From Clostridia bacterium (GTDB lineage: Bacteria > Bacillota > Clostridia > Oscillospirales > CAG-272), in assembly GCA_017503865.1 (NCBI GenBank), contig JAFVSI010000044.1, forward strand, positions 36,766-100,765: a stretch of DNA of 64,000 bases. The letters run 5' to 3'. The position numbers were made by a program, and so were the translations under genes. Of the stretch, positions 53,869 to 63,307 are shown piece after piece. The notes under the pieces are model-generated. The model had not been told where the DNA came from and did not search any database. It worked only from the letters and a program-made list of their open reading frames with translations. Numbering within the stretch: the first letter of the stretch is position 1; every line of letters starts with the position of its first letter.

Positions 53869-55353
53869 ATGCTGATAAAAGGCTTTGATAATGACAAATA
53901 TATAAAACTTCAATCTGAAAAGATACTTGAAAGAATTGACAGCTTTGGAGACAAGCTATATATTGAATTTGGCGGCAAACTTTTTGATGACTTCCACGCA
54001 TCAAGAGTTTTACCCGGTTTTATGCCCGACTCTAAAATCAAGATGCTTCTTCAACTTAAGGAAAAGGTTGAGATAGTTATTGTAGTATCCGGACAGGCTA
54101 TCGAGCAGAATAAGATAAGAGGTGACCTCGGTATCTCTTATGATATGGATGCTCTCCGCCTTATGGACGCATTTTCTGCTATCGGTCTTTACGTTGGCGG
54201 TGTCGTCATAACAAAGTACGCACAGCAGCCCGCAGCCGACGCCTTTATAAAGCGTCTCGAAAACCTCGGCGTAAACGTTTATAAGCATTACAACATTCCA
54301 GGTTATCCCACAAATATTGAAAAGATAGTAAGCGAAGAAGGCTACGGCAAGAACGATTACATCAAGACTACCCGTTCCCTCGTTGTAGTTACTGCTCCAG
54401 GTCCCGGAAGCGGAAAAATGGCTACCTGTATGTCACAGCTCTATCACGACCACAAGCACGGCATAAAAGCTGGATATGCAAAATTTGAGACTTTCCCCGT
54501 GTGGAATCTCCCCCTTCGCCACCCCGTCAATATGGCGTATGAGGCGGCTACTGTCGACCTCAATGACGTCAATATGATAGATCCCTTCCATCTTGACGCA
54601 TATGGCACTCTTTCGGTAAACTATAATAGAGACATTGAAATATTCCCTGTTGTAAGAACTATGTTCGAAAAGATATACGGTGAATGCCCCTACAAATCCC
54701 CTACAGATATGGGTGTAAATATGGCGGGATATTGCATTTATGACGACGAGGCTGTTTCAAATGCAGCTAAGATGGAGATAGTCAGACGTTATTACGATGC
54801 CCTTTGCAAAAAGAAAAAAGGCCTTGCCGATGATGATGAAATACTCAAGGCAGAGCTTATTATGAATAGAGTCGGTGTTAATACTGACTACCGTGCAGTT
54901 GTCAAAGCTTCACTTGACAAGGCTGCGGCAACAAATGGCCCTGCTACAGCTATCGAACTTAACGACGGCACTATAGTAACAGGCAAAACGTCCTCACTTA
55001 TGGGAGCTTCAGCATCTGCTCTTCTGAACGCCCTTAAACGTCTTGGCGGCATTAACGATGAGCTTCTTATTCTTCCTCAGGTAGTTATGGAGCCCTTGCA
55101 GAGTTTAAAGATAAACAACCTCGGCAACCACAACCCGAGACTTCACGCAGACGAGATTTTGATTGCTCTTGCAATCTCGGCTACCACAAACCCGATGGCA
55201 GCTATTGCTATGGAGCAGCTCCCCAAACTAAAAGGAACCGAGGCACACACCTCAGTTATTGTTTCAAACGTCGACAAGGACATCTACAGAAAGCTTGGTA
55301 TTCACCTCACATGCGAGCCCGAGTATCAAACTAAAAAACTTTATCACGGTTAA
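53869..55353 (+). CDS. DUF1846 family protein
   Basis: 494 residues, full length for the family. KGFDNDKYIKLQSEKILERI at the start, PGPGSGKMATCMSQLYHDHKHG (a P-loop-like segment) in the middle, and AISATTNPMAAIAMEQLPKL are characteristic. Its role is not established; a cytoplasmic ATP/nucleotide-related function is often supposed. GAGGAT precedes the ATG, with a clear promoter and terminator, so it is monocistronic. Confidence 0.9.
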   Translation: MLIKGFDNDKYIKLQSEKILERIDSFGDKLYIEFGGKLFDDFHASRVLPGFMPDSKIKMLLQLKEKVEIVIVVSGQAIEQNKIRGDLGISYDMDALRLMDAFSAIGLYVGGVVITKYAQQPAADAFIKRLENLGVNVYKHYNIPGYPTNIEKIVSEEGYGKNDYIKTTRSLVVVTAPGPGSGKMATCMSQLYHDHKHGIKAGYAKFETFPVWNLPLRHPVNMAYEAATVDLNDVNMIDPFHLDAYGTLSVNYNRDIEIFPVVRTMFEKIYGECPYKSPTDMGVNMAGYCIYDDEAVSNAAKMEIVRRYYDALCKKKKGLADDDEILKAELIMNRVGVNTDYRAVVKASLDKAAATNGPATAIELNDGTIVTGKTSSLMGASASALLNALKRLGGINDELLILPQVVMEPLQSLKINNLGNHNPRLHADEILIALAISATTNPMAAIAMEQLPKLKGTEAHTSVIVSNVDKDIYRKLGIHLTCEPEYQTKKLYHG

Positions 55354-55356
55354 AAT

Positions 55357-55391
55357 AAAGGCATCTGCAAAAAGCAGATGCCTTGTTTTTA
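55357..55391. terminator. Bidirectional terminator after the DUF1846 gene
   Basis: Stem AAGGCATCTGC / GCAGATGCCTT with an AAAAA loop, followed by GTTTTTAT. Confidence 0.85.
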
Positions 55392-56465
55392 TTTGTACGT
55401 CTTATATATGTACTTAACTTGTTCGGCTGAGGGATCCTCTTGCACCTTAACGGTGCTGTTTTTATTAGTTCTCGTAATAATTACGTTTACGTATCTCTTG
55501 CCGTCAATTTCGGCACAACTAACAAGCGTGTATCCCGATTCATCGGTATATCCTGTTTTTCCCGCAATTATTTTAGCAGAAATGTTCTTACCGTTTTCTT
55601 TAAAATTAAATACGGGCTTATCATTAAAACGCTGACTATACCAACCCGAATAAGCGATACAATCAACACCGCCTATCGTCAAAGGACGACCATGATACTC
55701 AGAGAGACATCTGAACACCATTTCGTTATCGAGAGCATAAGCCATTATGGAAGCCATTTCTCGACAAGTGGTGTAATTGTTATCATTATAAAGACCTGTG
55801 CAGTTTGCAAAGCTTGTTGAAGTAAGACCAAGTTCCTTAGCTTTATCGTTCATAAGTACAACAAAAGCTTCTTCACTTCCTGCAATGTAGTCAGCTATTA
55901 GCAAAGAAGCAATTGTGTCGGACTGATAAGAAATTAGGAACAAGAGATCCTCGACAGTATAGCTCTCACCAACTTTAAGGCCAATACCTGAACCGTCATT
56001 TTTTTCCGCAAAGAGTGCTATCTCGTCGGTAACCGTAAGCATCTCGTCAAGCTTTGTAATCCTCTCGCAAGCCACGATAAGTGTCATAACCTTTGTCATT
56101 GACGCAGGATATATCTTTTCGTCAGCTCTCTTCTCCGCTATCGAAGTATAGCTTGAAAGATCAACTAAAATTGCGTGCTCAGAGGTAACCTTTGAATCGT
56201 TAATCGTCTTTACGTTTTCGTTTTGGGGAATGACATAGCTTGTCCGTGTTTCTCTCGTAGGAAAGAGTGGTGTGTTGTCAAGTACAACGTCAACGGCATC
56301 CGTATCATTGACTTTATCGCTGTTTGGCGTATCTATAATATCACCGTCAACTTCCCCGTCGCCTAAAACGACAAAAAACAAAGCAATAATCAGAACCAAT
56401 GCAACAGCCAAAGTAAAGTATATTACGGCATAAAAAGCTTTTCCCGCAGGATTTTTGTTAGTCAT
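55389..56465 (-). CDS. D-alanyl-D-alanine carboxypeptidase (S11 family)
   Basis: 358 residues, one N-terminal membrane segment (about 15-35), then a wall-facing domain. S-x-x-K is SMTK at 122-125 and KTG at 303-305. The second motif, normally SxN in this family, reads SDT at 182-184 by position; this is unusual and listed separately. Start at 56465: GAGAGG lies eight bases upstream, while the ATG at 56471 overlaps it. Trims stem peptides of peptidoglycan, in growth or sporulation. Confidence 0.88.
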   Translation of the reverse strand: MTNKNPAGKAFYAVIYFTLAVALVLIIALFFVVLGDGEVDGDIIDTPNSDKVNDTDAVDVVLDNTPLFPTRETRTSYVIPQNENVKTINDSKVTSEHAILVDLSSYTSIAEKRADEKIYPASMTKVMTLIVACERITKLDEMLTVTDEIALFAEKNDGSGIGLKVGESYTVEDLLFLISYQSDTIASLLIADYIAGSEEAFVVLMNDKAKELGLTSTSFANCTGLYNDNNYTTCREMASIMAYALDNEMVFRCLSEYHGRPLTIGGVDCIAYSGWYSQRFNDKPVFNFKENGKNISAKIIAGKTGYTDESGYTLVSCAEIDGKRYVNVIITRTNKNSTVKVQEDPSAEQVKYIYKTYK

Positions 56466-56560
56466 TGTCATATCCTCTCAAGGATTTTTAATCTAAATAC
56501 ATTTTAACATATCTTAATATCAATTGCAATAGTGAAAAGGAACAATTGAACGACAGAATT

Positions 56561-56944
56561 CTATATTTTCTCACGTATCAATTTATATATCCGCCTCGCA
56601 TATTCAAGCTGGCGGTAAACGGTACGCTCGTCACAGTAATTATCGTACGCGTAACGAATAACCCTTGAGCTTATCTCATTCTTTTTCGGTTTTCTGCGTA
56701 ACGTATCAAAATATACTGCGTGTACCGCTTTAATAACCTCAGTCTTGCCGAGTATTTTTAAAAAACGCATTGTGTCATAAACTGCAAGAAGGTCGTTGGC
56801 AGTTTCTATATCCTTGCAAACGCCCCTTATTCTCTCATACGCGTCGAAAGGAGAAAGCTTAGTGCTTGAAAGACCGAGACGGGTATATTTCCTGAACGCC
56901 GATATTATTCTTATTTTTTCAAGTTGTCTTTGTGATATTTCCAT
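56561..56944 (-). CDS. Hypothetical helical protein
   Basis: 127 residues, basic (many Arg/Lys), almost entirely helix-like with no membrane segment. The end, DERTVYRQLEYARRIYKLIREKI, resembles the recognition part of a helix-turn-helix found in small sigma-like or ArpU-type proteins, but this is weak. Upstream ribosome site is poor (CGGAGTTTTAAT). Lies between a carboxypeptidase gene and a sugar transferase gene, both minus strand; not obviously linked. Confidence 0.5.
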   Translation of the reverse strand: MEISQRQLEKIRIISAFRKYTRLGLSSTKLSPFDAYERIRGVCKDIETANDLLAVYDTMRFLKILGKTEVIKAVHAVYFDTLRRKPKKNEISSRVIRYAYDNYCDERTVYRQLEYARRIYKLIREKI

Positions 56945-56988
56945 ATTAAAACTCCGTAGTCTTTATTAAATATATTATATCTAAAATA

Positions 56989-57597
56989 CTACGGTGTGTC
57001 AATAACACTTTCGCCTTTATCCGAAAATCCCTCGCGTTTTAGTACGTTTACAACTGTTTTAAATGCTATTCCAAGATCTGTTTTAAAAGATAGATTATCT
57101 GCATACATTGCATCGCATTCTATTTTAAGAATATCGTCAAGCTCGTCTCTTCCCGACACCTGTGCAAGTCCGCTAATACCCGGTCTCACTGCATAAACAC
57201 CGAGCCTTTTCCTCATTTCGTGAACGTTTTTTTCATTAGGGATAAGCGGTCTTGGTCCTATGAGGCTCATATCGCCCGCAAGCACGTTTAATAATTGAGG
57301 TAGCTCGTCAAGACTTGTCCTGCGTAAAAATGCACCGAATTTAGTTACGTATCTCTTTGCATCTCGAAAATCCTTTGTGGAAATGTCACTTGGAGCGTCA
57401 ATCGTCATCGTTCTAAATTTATAGCAAACGAAAGGCCTAAGGTTAAGTCCGATTCTTATCTGCTTGAATATAACGGGACCGCCGTCACTTATTTTTATAA
57501 TTAAGGCAATAACAAGCATTGGAAAATAAGAAAAAATCAAAAATATATAAGATATTAAAACATCAAATATTCTCTTTAAAATCAGATATTTTTTCAT
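56989..57597 (-). CDS. Bacterial sugar transferase (initial glycosyltransferase family)
   Basis: 202 residues, PF02397-like: an N-terminal membrane helix (about 12-35), GGPVIFKQIRIGLNLRPFVCYKFRTM (Asp/Arg region), LRRTSLDELPQLLNVLAGDMSLIGPRPL and RPGISGLAQVSGRDELD. It moves a sugar phosphate to undecaprenyl phosphate to start a surface polymer. Only the short core is present, without the extra N-terminal domain of WbaP. AAAGGAG precedes the ATG. No other polysaccharide gene is in the window. Confidence 0.9.
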   Translation of the reverse strand: MKKYLILKRIFDVLISYIFLIFSYFPMLVIALIIKISDGGPVIFKQIRIGLNLRPFVCYKFRTMTIDAPSDISTKDFRDAKRYVTKFGAFLRRTSLDELPQLLNVLAGDMSLIGPRPLIPNEKNVHEMRKRLGVYAVRPGISGLAQVSGRDELDDILKIECDAMYADNLSFKTDLGIAFKTVVNVLKREGFSDKGESVIDTP

Positions 57598-57641
57598 ACG
57601 AAACTCCTTTTTAATATATTTTCCTAAAATGACGGTTATAT

Positions 57642-57672
57642 GTAAAAATGCCGCAGTTAAACTGCGGCATTT
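57642..57672 (-). terminator. Terminator of the DUF3794 gene
   Basis: Stem AAATGCCGCAGTT / AACTGCGGCATTT with a short loop, followed on the minus strand by TTTAC. Confidence 0.82.
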
Positions 57673-57673
57673 G

Positions 57674-59173
57674 TTATACTATTATGTAAGCTGATATTGT
57701 AGGATTCTTCTCTTCTATCTCGCAAACGGATACGTGATATCTTTTAGCAACAGACCAAAGGTCGTCGTCGGCACTCGGGTAAACAACTGTTATTTCGCCC
57801 TTTGATTTTATAATCTCGTCAGAAAATTTTACGTCATCAACAACTGTAACAACGTTTGAAGAAAGTCCGACCGAAACAACTCCAAGTTCTGCGTCGAGAC
57901 TGACCGTATCTCCGTCGCAACGAACTGCACAGCTTATCACGTTAATTTCGTTAATATAAGACGTTATATTGTTATCATCACAGTCGAACACGTATTTTAC
58001 AGGAAGTGTTATGGGTTGCGACGAATATTCATCACCAGCCTTAACAATCAAGGTGTATTTTGCAGTTCCGCGAAGTTCTGCTTTTGAGTCTCTTATTTCA
58101 CACCCCTCAGCCGTTACAGTGCCATAAACGTCAATGATTTCAAAGCTCTCGGGAAGTCCCAAACTTTCACGTGAAATCTTTTCATTCATTGAAAAGTTAC
58201 CGTTTTCAGCAAATCCTATACTTGGCAGATTATAGCTCTTAACTGTGCAGTTTGTTTCATACTTGGTCGAATAGACGTCGCGTACAACATTTATCTCTTC
58301 ATTGTTTTGTGCTTCAAGCTGTAAGCAAAGAGACATATCGCAAATAATTCTCTCATCCTCAACGGTTACCGTAAGATCACTAATGTATCCCTTTGCTGCA
58401 CAAATAGAGTCGGATGTAACACCGTCAGCATCAACATCTGTTACAAATGGAATTTTTTTCGATATAACGTTAGTTTTTGAAGTATCGTCTATATCGACAC
58501 AAAGTAACTTTAGAATTATCTCTCCATTAAGTGTCGCACAGCTGTCAATTGGACGGATCGATAATACGTGTACGTCTGCGTTTGCCGATATAACGCCCGA
58601 ATTTTCACTCGTTGTTATAGTTTCGTCACTCATTTCGATAGCATCACTGTCAACTCTTATAATTCTTGCGTTATTTACCTTTTCTTCAAGTGTTTCTATG
58701 TGATCGCAAGAGTTTTCAAAATCAAAATTCTGATCAATAAGTTTTCTGCCAAAAATTCTGACCTGCGAGTTAATTCTGCATTTAACGTTTATCTTTCTCG
58801 GTCCTAAAAGTCTTACAGCCAAGCTCTCTACCACTGTGTCACAACAGCTTGCTATCTCATCGTTAAAATCAAAGCCTTCAGCCTCGATTGGTGTTTCAAA
58901 GCTGTACTCAGATGAGAATGGCATTGAGTGAAGCTCTCCGTCAGCACCAACGTATAAAACGTTGTAGTCGATGTTTCCGCTAAACTCAGCAGAGCTTGAG
59001 CTTATGTACTTTGCGGGAACAGAAACAACGGGACAAACGTGCAAAACTCTGCGGATCTCAGGCTTGTAATCGGGCATAGTAAACTCGTTCGAAATATCAC
59101 AAGGAACCCTTCTGTCGCACATAGGCAAACAAATACGCTTAAATCCCTTTTCCTCTTTATTCGATATATCCAT
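57674..59173 (-). CDS. DUF3794/SPOCS-domain spore coat assembly protein (SipL-like)
   Basis: 499 residues built of repeated beta-rich DUF3794 units, with a C-terminal LysM-like segment (DDDLWSVAKRYHVSVCEIEEKNP). The same order is seen in SipL of C. difficile, a partner of SpoIVA at the forespore surface. Early residues RICLPMCDRRVPCDISNEFTMPDYKPEI fit. Start at 59173 with AAAGGAG; a longer reading begins at 59191. A sigma-E-like promoter is proposed upstream. Confidence 0.85.
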   Translation of the reverse strand: MDISNKEEKGFKRICLPMCDRRVPCDISNEFTMPDYKPEIRRVLHVCPVVSVPAKYISSSSAEFSGNIDYNVLYVGADGELHSMPFSSEYSFETPIEAEGFDFNDEIASCCDTVVESLAVRLLGPRKINVKCRINSQVRIFGRKLIDQNFDFENSCDHIETLEEKVNNARIIRVDSDAIEMSDETITTSENSGVISANADVHVLSIRPIDSCATLNGEIILKLLCVDIDDTSKTNVISKKIPFVTDVDADGVTSDSICAAKGYISDLTVTVEDERIICDMSLCLQLEAQNNEEINVVRDVYSTKYETNCTVKSYNLPSIGFAENGNFSMNEKISRESLGLPESFEIIDVYGTVTAEGCEIRDSKAELRGTAKYTLIVKAGDEYSSQPITLPVKYVFDCDDNNITSYINEINVISCAVRCDGDTVSLDAELGVVSVGLSSNVVTVVDDVKFSDEIIKSKGEITVVYPSADDDLWSVAKRYHVSVCEIEEKNPTISAYIIV

Positions 59174-59210
59174 ATCATTCTCCTTTATCAATATATTTTA
59201 TTTCATTTAT

Positions 59211-59237
59211 AATCTATGTTTTTTTATATCTGATTAT
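59211..59237 (-). promoter_or_regulatory. Possible sigma-E promoter of the DUF3794 gene
   Basis: Minus strand: ATA (59235-59237), 16 bases, CATAGATT (59211-59218), agreeing with the sigma-E pattern ATA-N16-18-CATAnnnT. No sigma-A promoter is seen for this gene. Confidence 0.45.
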
Positions 59238-59274
59238 TACACTTTTATAATACTAAAAAACTGTAAAATTTATT

Positions 59275-59303
59275 TTGACAAATATATAAAAATGTGATAT
59301 AAT
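59275..59303 (+). promoter_or_regulatory. Promoter of the DUF512-der-obgE-ppa operon
   Basis: -35 TTGACA (59275-59280), 17-base spacer, -10 TATAAT (59298-59303), perfect hexamers. Confidence 0.85.
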
Positions 59304-59333
59304 AATTTGTTAATAGATATATTTGGAGATTTT

Positions 59334-60644
59334 ATGGTACAAATTACAGATGTTTTGCCAAACAGCCGAGCAGATAAAGCCGGAATCGTGGCAGGTGACT
59401 TTCTCGTTTCGATAAATAACAGAGAGATAAACGATGTTCTTGATTATAGATTCCATCTTGCTAACAGAGCCGTTGTACTCGAGATCCTTCGCAACGAAGA
59501 AAAACTTAAAATTGAAATGTCAAAAAATGAATACGATGATATAGGGCTTGACTTTGAGACACCGTTGATGGACAAAAAGCATTCTTGCGAAAACAAGTGC
59601 GTTTTTTGCTTTATCGATCAGTTGCCCAAGGGACTTCGCAAATCGTTGTATTTTAAGGATGACGATTCCCGTCTGTCTTTCCTTCACGGAAATTATATAA
59701 CTCTTACAAATCTAAGTGAGAAGGATATTGACAGAATAATTGAGATGCACATCTCGCCCGTCAACGTTTCAATCCACACCACAAACCCCGAGCTTCGTGT
59801 TAAAATGATGCACAACAAGCGTGCTGGAGAGGTTCTTAAATATCTTAACAAGCTTGCAGGTGCAGGAATATCGCTTTGCGGTCAGATTGTTCTTTGCAAG
59901 GGACTTAATGACAAGGACGAGCTATCCCGCAGTATGCACGATCTCGTCCAACTCTTCCCTGCTCTTAACAGTGTTTCCATAGTTCCCGCAGGTCTCACAA
60001 AATTCAGAGACAAGCTTTATCCTCTTGAGCCCTTTTCTCCCGAGGAATGCCTTGAGGTCATAAGAGAGGTTAATGCTTTTGGCGAGTATTGTCTTAAAGA
60101 GTACGGCACGCGTTTGTTCTATTGCAGTGATGAGTTTTATATCACTGCGAAATTACCTCTGCCAGATGAGAGCTACTATGAGGAATACTCTCAGATAGAA
60201 AACGGTGTTGGACTTATAACTTCTTTGAAATCCGAAGTTGACCTTGAACTTGACTTTATTGACGAGTATACCGAAAGCTTTTCTTCGCCGAGAACTGTAT
60301 CTGTTGCTACAGGATATGCGGCTTACGAGCATATCAAAAAGATGTGTGAAAAAATAGAAAATGCTGTATCAGGACTTACTGTTAACGTTTTCAGGATCAA
60401 AAACAATTTCTTTGGTGAAACGATTACAGTCGCAGGACTTCTTACCGCTACGGATATTATAGATCAGTTAAACGGTAAAGATCTCGGAGACGAGCTACTG
60501 TTCCCTGCTACCGCTCTGCGTGCAGACGGAGATCTCTTCCTTGACGGAATAACACCCGAGGAGCTATCAGCAAAGCTTTCTGTCAAGGTACGCCCAACTG
60601 AAAACGAGGGTGTAGAATTTATCAAAGCTGTTCTCGGAATATAA
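59334..60644 (+). CDS. DUF512 protein with PDZ-like and radical-SAM-like parts
   Basis: 436 residues. An N-terminal PDZ-like domain (VQITDVLPNSRADKAGIVAGD) precedes the cysteine motif C85-x3-C89-x2-C92 (CENKCVFCF), typical of radical SAM iron-sulfur proteins, and then the DUF512 region (FSSPRTVSVATGYAAYEHIKKM). The start is the ATG at 59334 with GGAG five bases upstream. Conserved neighbour of der in Firmicutes; function unknown, perhaps linked to ribosome or tRNA modification. Confidence 0.87.
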   Translation: MVQITDVLPNSRADKAGIVAGDFLVSINNREINDVLDYRFHLANRAVVLEILRNEEKLKIEMSKNEYDDIGLDFETPLMDKKHSCENKCVFCFIDQLPKGLRKSLYFKDDDSRLSFLHGNYITLTNLSEKDIDRIIEMHISPVNVSIHTTNPELRVKMMHNKRAGEVLKYLNKLAGAGISLCGQIVLCKGLNDKDELSRSMHDLVQLFPALNSVSIVPAGLTKFRDKLYPLEPFSPEECLEVIREVNAFGEYCLKEYGTRLFYCSDEFYITAKLPLPDESYYEEYSQIENGVGLITSLKSEVDLELDFIDEYTESFSSPRTVSVATGYAAYEHIKKMCEKIENAVSGLTVNVFRIKNNFFGETITVAGLLTATDIIDQLNGKDLGDELLFPATALRADGDLFLDGITPEELSAKLSVKVRPTENEGVEFIKAVLGI

Positions 60645-60670
60645 AACTTCTATTTTGGGGGTGAAATAAT

Positions 60671-61999
60671 ATGTCAAAACCAATTATTGCTATTGTCGGC
60701 AGACCTAATGTTGGCAAGAGTACGCTTTTTAATAAACTTATCGGCGAAAGACGCTCTATCGTCGAAGACACCCCGGGTGTCACAAGAGACCGAATCTACG
60801 GGGAGACCGAGTGGCGTGGACGCCGCTTTATAGTTATCGATACCGGCGGTATCGAGCCTAAAACTGACGATATAATCCTTAAGCAGATGAAATATCAAGC
60901 TCAAATTGCCATTGACGATGCTGATGTTATCCTATTTATGTGTGACGTCAGAACAGGCCTTACTGCGGATGACCGCGATATTGCCGTTATGCTTAAGAAG
61001 AGCGGTAAGCCTATAATTCCTTGCATAAATAAGTGTGACAGCGTCGGACATCTTCCCTATGAATACTACGAATTCTTCGAGCTTGGATTTAACTGCGATC
61101 CCGTGGCTGTTTCATCAATTCACGGAAGCGGAACAGGCGACCTTCTTGATGAGGTCTATAACGTTACGTTAGATTTTGACTTTGACGAAGAAGAAGACGA
61201 CAGCATAAAGGTAGCCGTAATAGGCAAGCCAAACGCGGGTAAGTCTTCTACTATAAACCATCTTATAGGTGAAAACAGACTTATCGTTTCCGATATCGCA
61301 GGTACAACAAGAGATGCCGTTGACACTCATATCGATAACGAGTTTGGCAAGTTTACCCTTATAGACACAGCAGGCATCAGAAGAAAATCCAAGGTAAACG
61401 ATAAGATTGAAAAGTACAGTGTTCTCAAAGCACATATGGCTGTAGAGAGGGCTGAGGTCTGCCTCCTTATAATTGATGCTTCGACGGGTATTACCGAGCA
61501 GGACGAAAAGATTGCAGGTATCGCTCACGAATCGGGCAAGGCGACTATTATCGTTGTAAACAAGTGGGATTCTATTGAAAAGGATAACCATTCAGTAAAA
61601 GAATTTACCGACAAGATAAGAACAGCACTTGCATATATGCCCTATGCACCCATTCTCTTCGTATCTGCGAAGACAGGACAGCGTATGAGCACAATATTCG
61701 AGCGTATCAAATACGTTCACAACCAAGCAAATACGAGAATTTCTACGGGTATGCTCAACGACGTTCTCGGTGAGGCTACTATGAAGGTTCAGCCCCCGTC
61801 TGACAAGGGTAAGAGACTTAAAATTTACTATATGACACAGGCGAGTGTCGCTCCCCCTACCTTTGTACTTTTCTGCAACGATGCTGAGCTTTTCCACTTC
61901 TCGTATCAAAGATACATTGAGAATTGCTTAAGACAGACATTCGGTTTTGTCGGAACTCCCATCAGACTTCTTATAAGAATGAAGGGTGACAACGAGTAA
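60671..61999 (+). CDS. der: Ribosome biogenesis GTPase Der (EngA)
   Basis: 442 residues with two tandem GTPase domains. First G1 is GRPNVGKSTL, G3 DTGG, G4 NKCD; second G1 is GKPNAGKSS, G3 DTAGI, G4 NKWD. A C-terminal KH-like domain ends the protein. Works in 50S assembly. GGGGGTG precedes the ATG, 26 bases after the DUF512 gene. Confidence 0.97.
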   Translation: MSKPIIAIVGRPNVGKSTLFNKLIGERRSIVEDTPGVTRDRIYGETEWRGRRFIVIDTGGIEPKTDDIILKQMKYQAQIAIDDADVILFMCDVRTGLTADDRDIAVMLKKSGKPIIPCINKCDSVGHLPYEYYEFFELGFNCDPVAVSSIHGSGTGDLLDEVYNVTLDFDFDEEEDDSIKVAVIGKPNAGKSSTINHLIGENRLIVSDIAGTTRDAVDTHIDNEFGKFTLIDTAGIRRKSKVNDKIEKYSVLKAHMAVERAEVCLLIIDASTGITEQDEKIAGIAHESGKATIIVVNKWDSIEKDNHSVKEFTDKIRTALAYMPYAPILFVSAKTGQRMSTIFERIKYVHNQANTRISTGMLNDVLGEATMKVQPPSDKGKRLKIYYMTQASVAPPTFVLFCNDAELFHFSYQRYIENCLRQTFGFVGTPIRLLIRMKGDNE

Positions 62000-62017
62000 T
62001 TCTGAAAGGAGTTATAT

Positions 62018-63298
62018 ATGTTTATAGATAACGTAAAAATTTATATAAAGGCAGGTGACGGCGGTCACGGTGCCGTTGCTTTTCACCGTGAGAAATACGT
62101 TTCTCACGGCGGACCTGACGGCGGAGACGGCGGTCGTGGCGGAAATATAGTTTTCCGTGTTGACGAGGGTTCGAATACCCTTCTTGCCTTCAGATACAAA
62201 AGAAAGTTTGTTGCGATGAACGGTGAAAACGGCAAGGGCAACAAATTTCACGGTGCAAGTGCCGATGATGTTGTTATAATGGTTCCGCCCGGAACACTCA
62301 TAAAAGACGCCGAAACGGGCAAAATAATCCACGATATGACGCAGGATAACGGAGCTGACTATATCTGCTGCAAGGGCGGCAGAGGCGGTTGGGGCAATCG
62401 GCATTTTGCTACTCCCACCCGCCAGATACCTATGTTCGCTAAGAACGGCACCAAGGGCGAGGAAAAAGAGGTAATACTCGAGCTAAAGATGCTTGCTGAC
62501 GTTGGTCTTATTGGTTTCCCAAGCGTTGGAAAATCGTCAATACTTTCAATGATAAGTGCAGCAAAGCCTAAAATTGCCGATTATCACTTCACTACACTTT
62601 CACCCAATCTCGGTGTTGTTTCTACAGGCGGAGAATCGGGGTTTGTTGCGGCTGACATTCCCGGACTCATAGAAGGAGCGTCCGAAGGACTTGGACTTGG
62701 TCATGAGTTTCTTCGTCACGTTGACAGATGCCGCCTTCTTCTTCACGTTGTTGATATTTCCTGTTTTGAGGGCAGAGATCCTGTTGAGGATATTAAAACC
62801 ATCAACAACGAGCTTAAAAAGTACAGTCCCGAGCTTGCTGAGCGTCCTCAAATAATTATTGCAAACAAGTGCGATGCACTTGACGAGGAGCTTGTAGATA
62901 TTGAAGCATTTGAAAAATTTGTTGACGAAAACGAGTGGGAAATGCTCTACGTTTCTGCAGCTACTGGTGAGGGACTTGAAAATATGGTGCATCTTGTCTC
63001 CGAAAGATTAAAGCTCTTGCCGCCCGTACTCGTCTATGAAAGCGAATTTGCTCCAGAGGACGTATACGTAAACAATGCTAAGGAAACAACCGTCAGACGA
63101 GAAAACGATACATTCTACGTTGAAGGTGAATGGCTCTATAACCTTATGGGACAGATCAACTTCGACAATTATGAGTCACTCAATTTCTTCCAACGAGTTC
63201 TCCAGAACAGCGGTGTTTTTGCTCTTCTTGAGGAGCACGGCTGTGCTGACGGACACACGGTTTCTATTTACGACTTCGAGTTTGAATACGTAAAATAA
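62018..63298 (+). CDS. obgE: GTPase ObgE/CgtA
   Basis: 426 residues. The Gly-rich Obg fold (KAGDGGHGAVAFHREKYVSHGGPDGG) is followed by the GTPase domain (GFPSVGKSS, DIPGLIEGASEG, NKCD) and a C-terminal OCT domain (YVEGEWLYNLMGQINFDNYES). Roles in ribosome assembly and, in Bacillus, in initiation of sporulation. GAAAGGAG precedes the ATG, 18 bases after der. Confidence 0.97.
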   Translation: MFIDNVKIYIKAGDGGHGAVAFHREKYVSHGGPDGGDGGRGGNIVFRVDEGSNTLLAFRYKRKFVAMNGENGKGNKFHGASADDVVIMVPPGTLIKDAETGKIIHDMTQDNGADYICCKGGRGGWGNRHFATPTRQIPMFAKNGTKGEEKEVILELKMLADVGLIGFPSVGKSSILSMISAAKPKIADYHFTTLSPNLGVVSTGGESGFVAADIPGLIEGASEGLGLGHEFLRHVDRCRLLLHVVDISCFEGRDPVEDIKTINNELKKYSPELAERPQIIIANKCDALDEELVDIEAFEKFVDENEWEMLYVSAATGEGLENMVHLVSERLKLLPPVLVYESEFAPEDVYVNNAKETTVRRENDTFYVEGEWLYNLMGQINFDNYESLNFFQRVLQNSGVFALLEEHGCADGHTVSIYDFEFEYVK

Positions 63299-63307
63299 GG
63301 AGATCAT

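Noticed and set aside
56561-56944. Small hypothetical protein as a phage remnant
   Set aside because: The helix-turn-helix likeness is weak and no phage genes or attachment sites are around.
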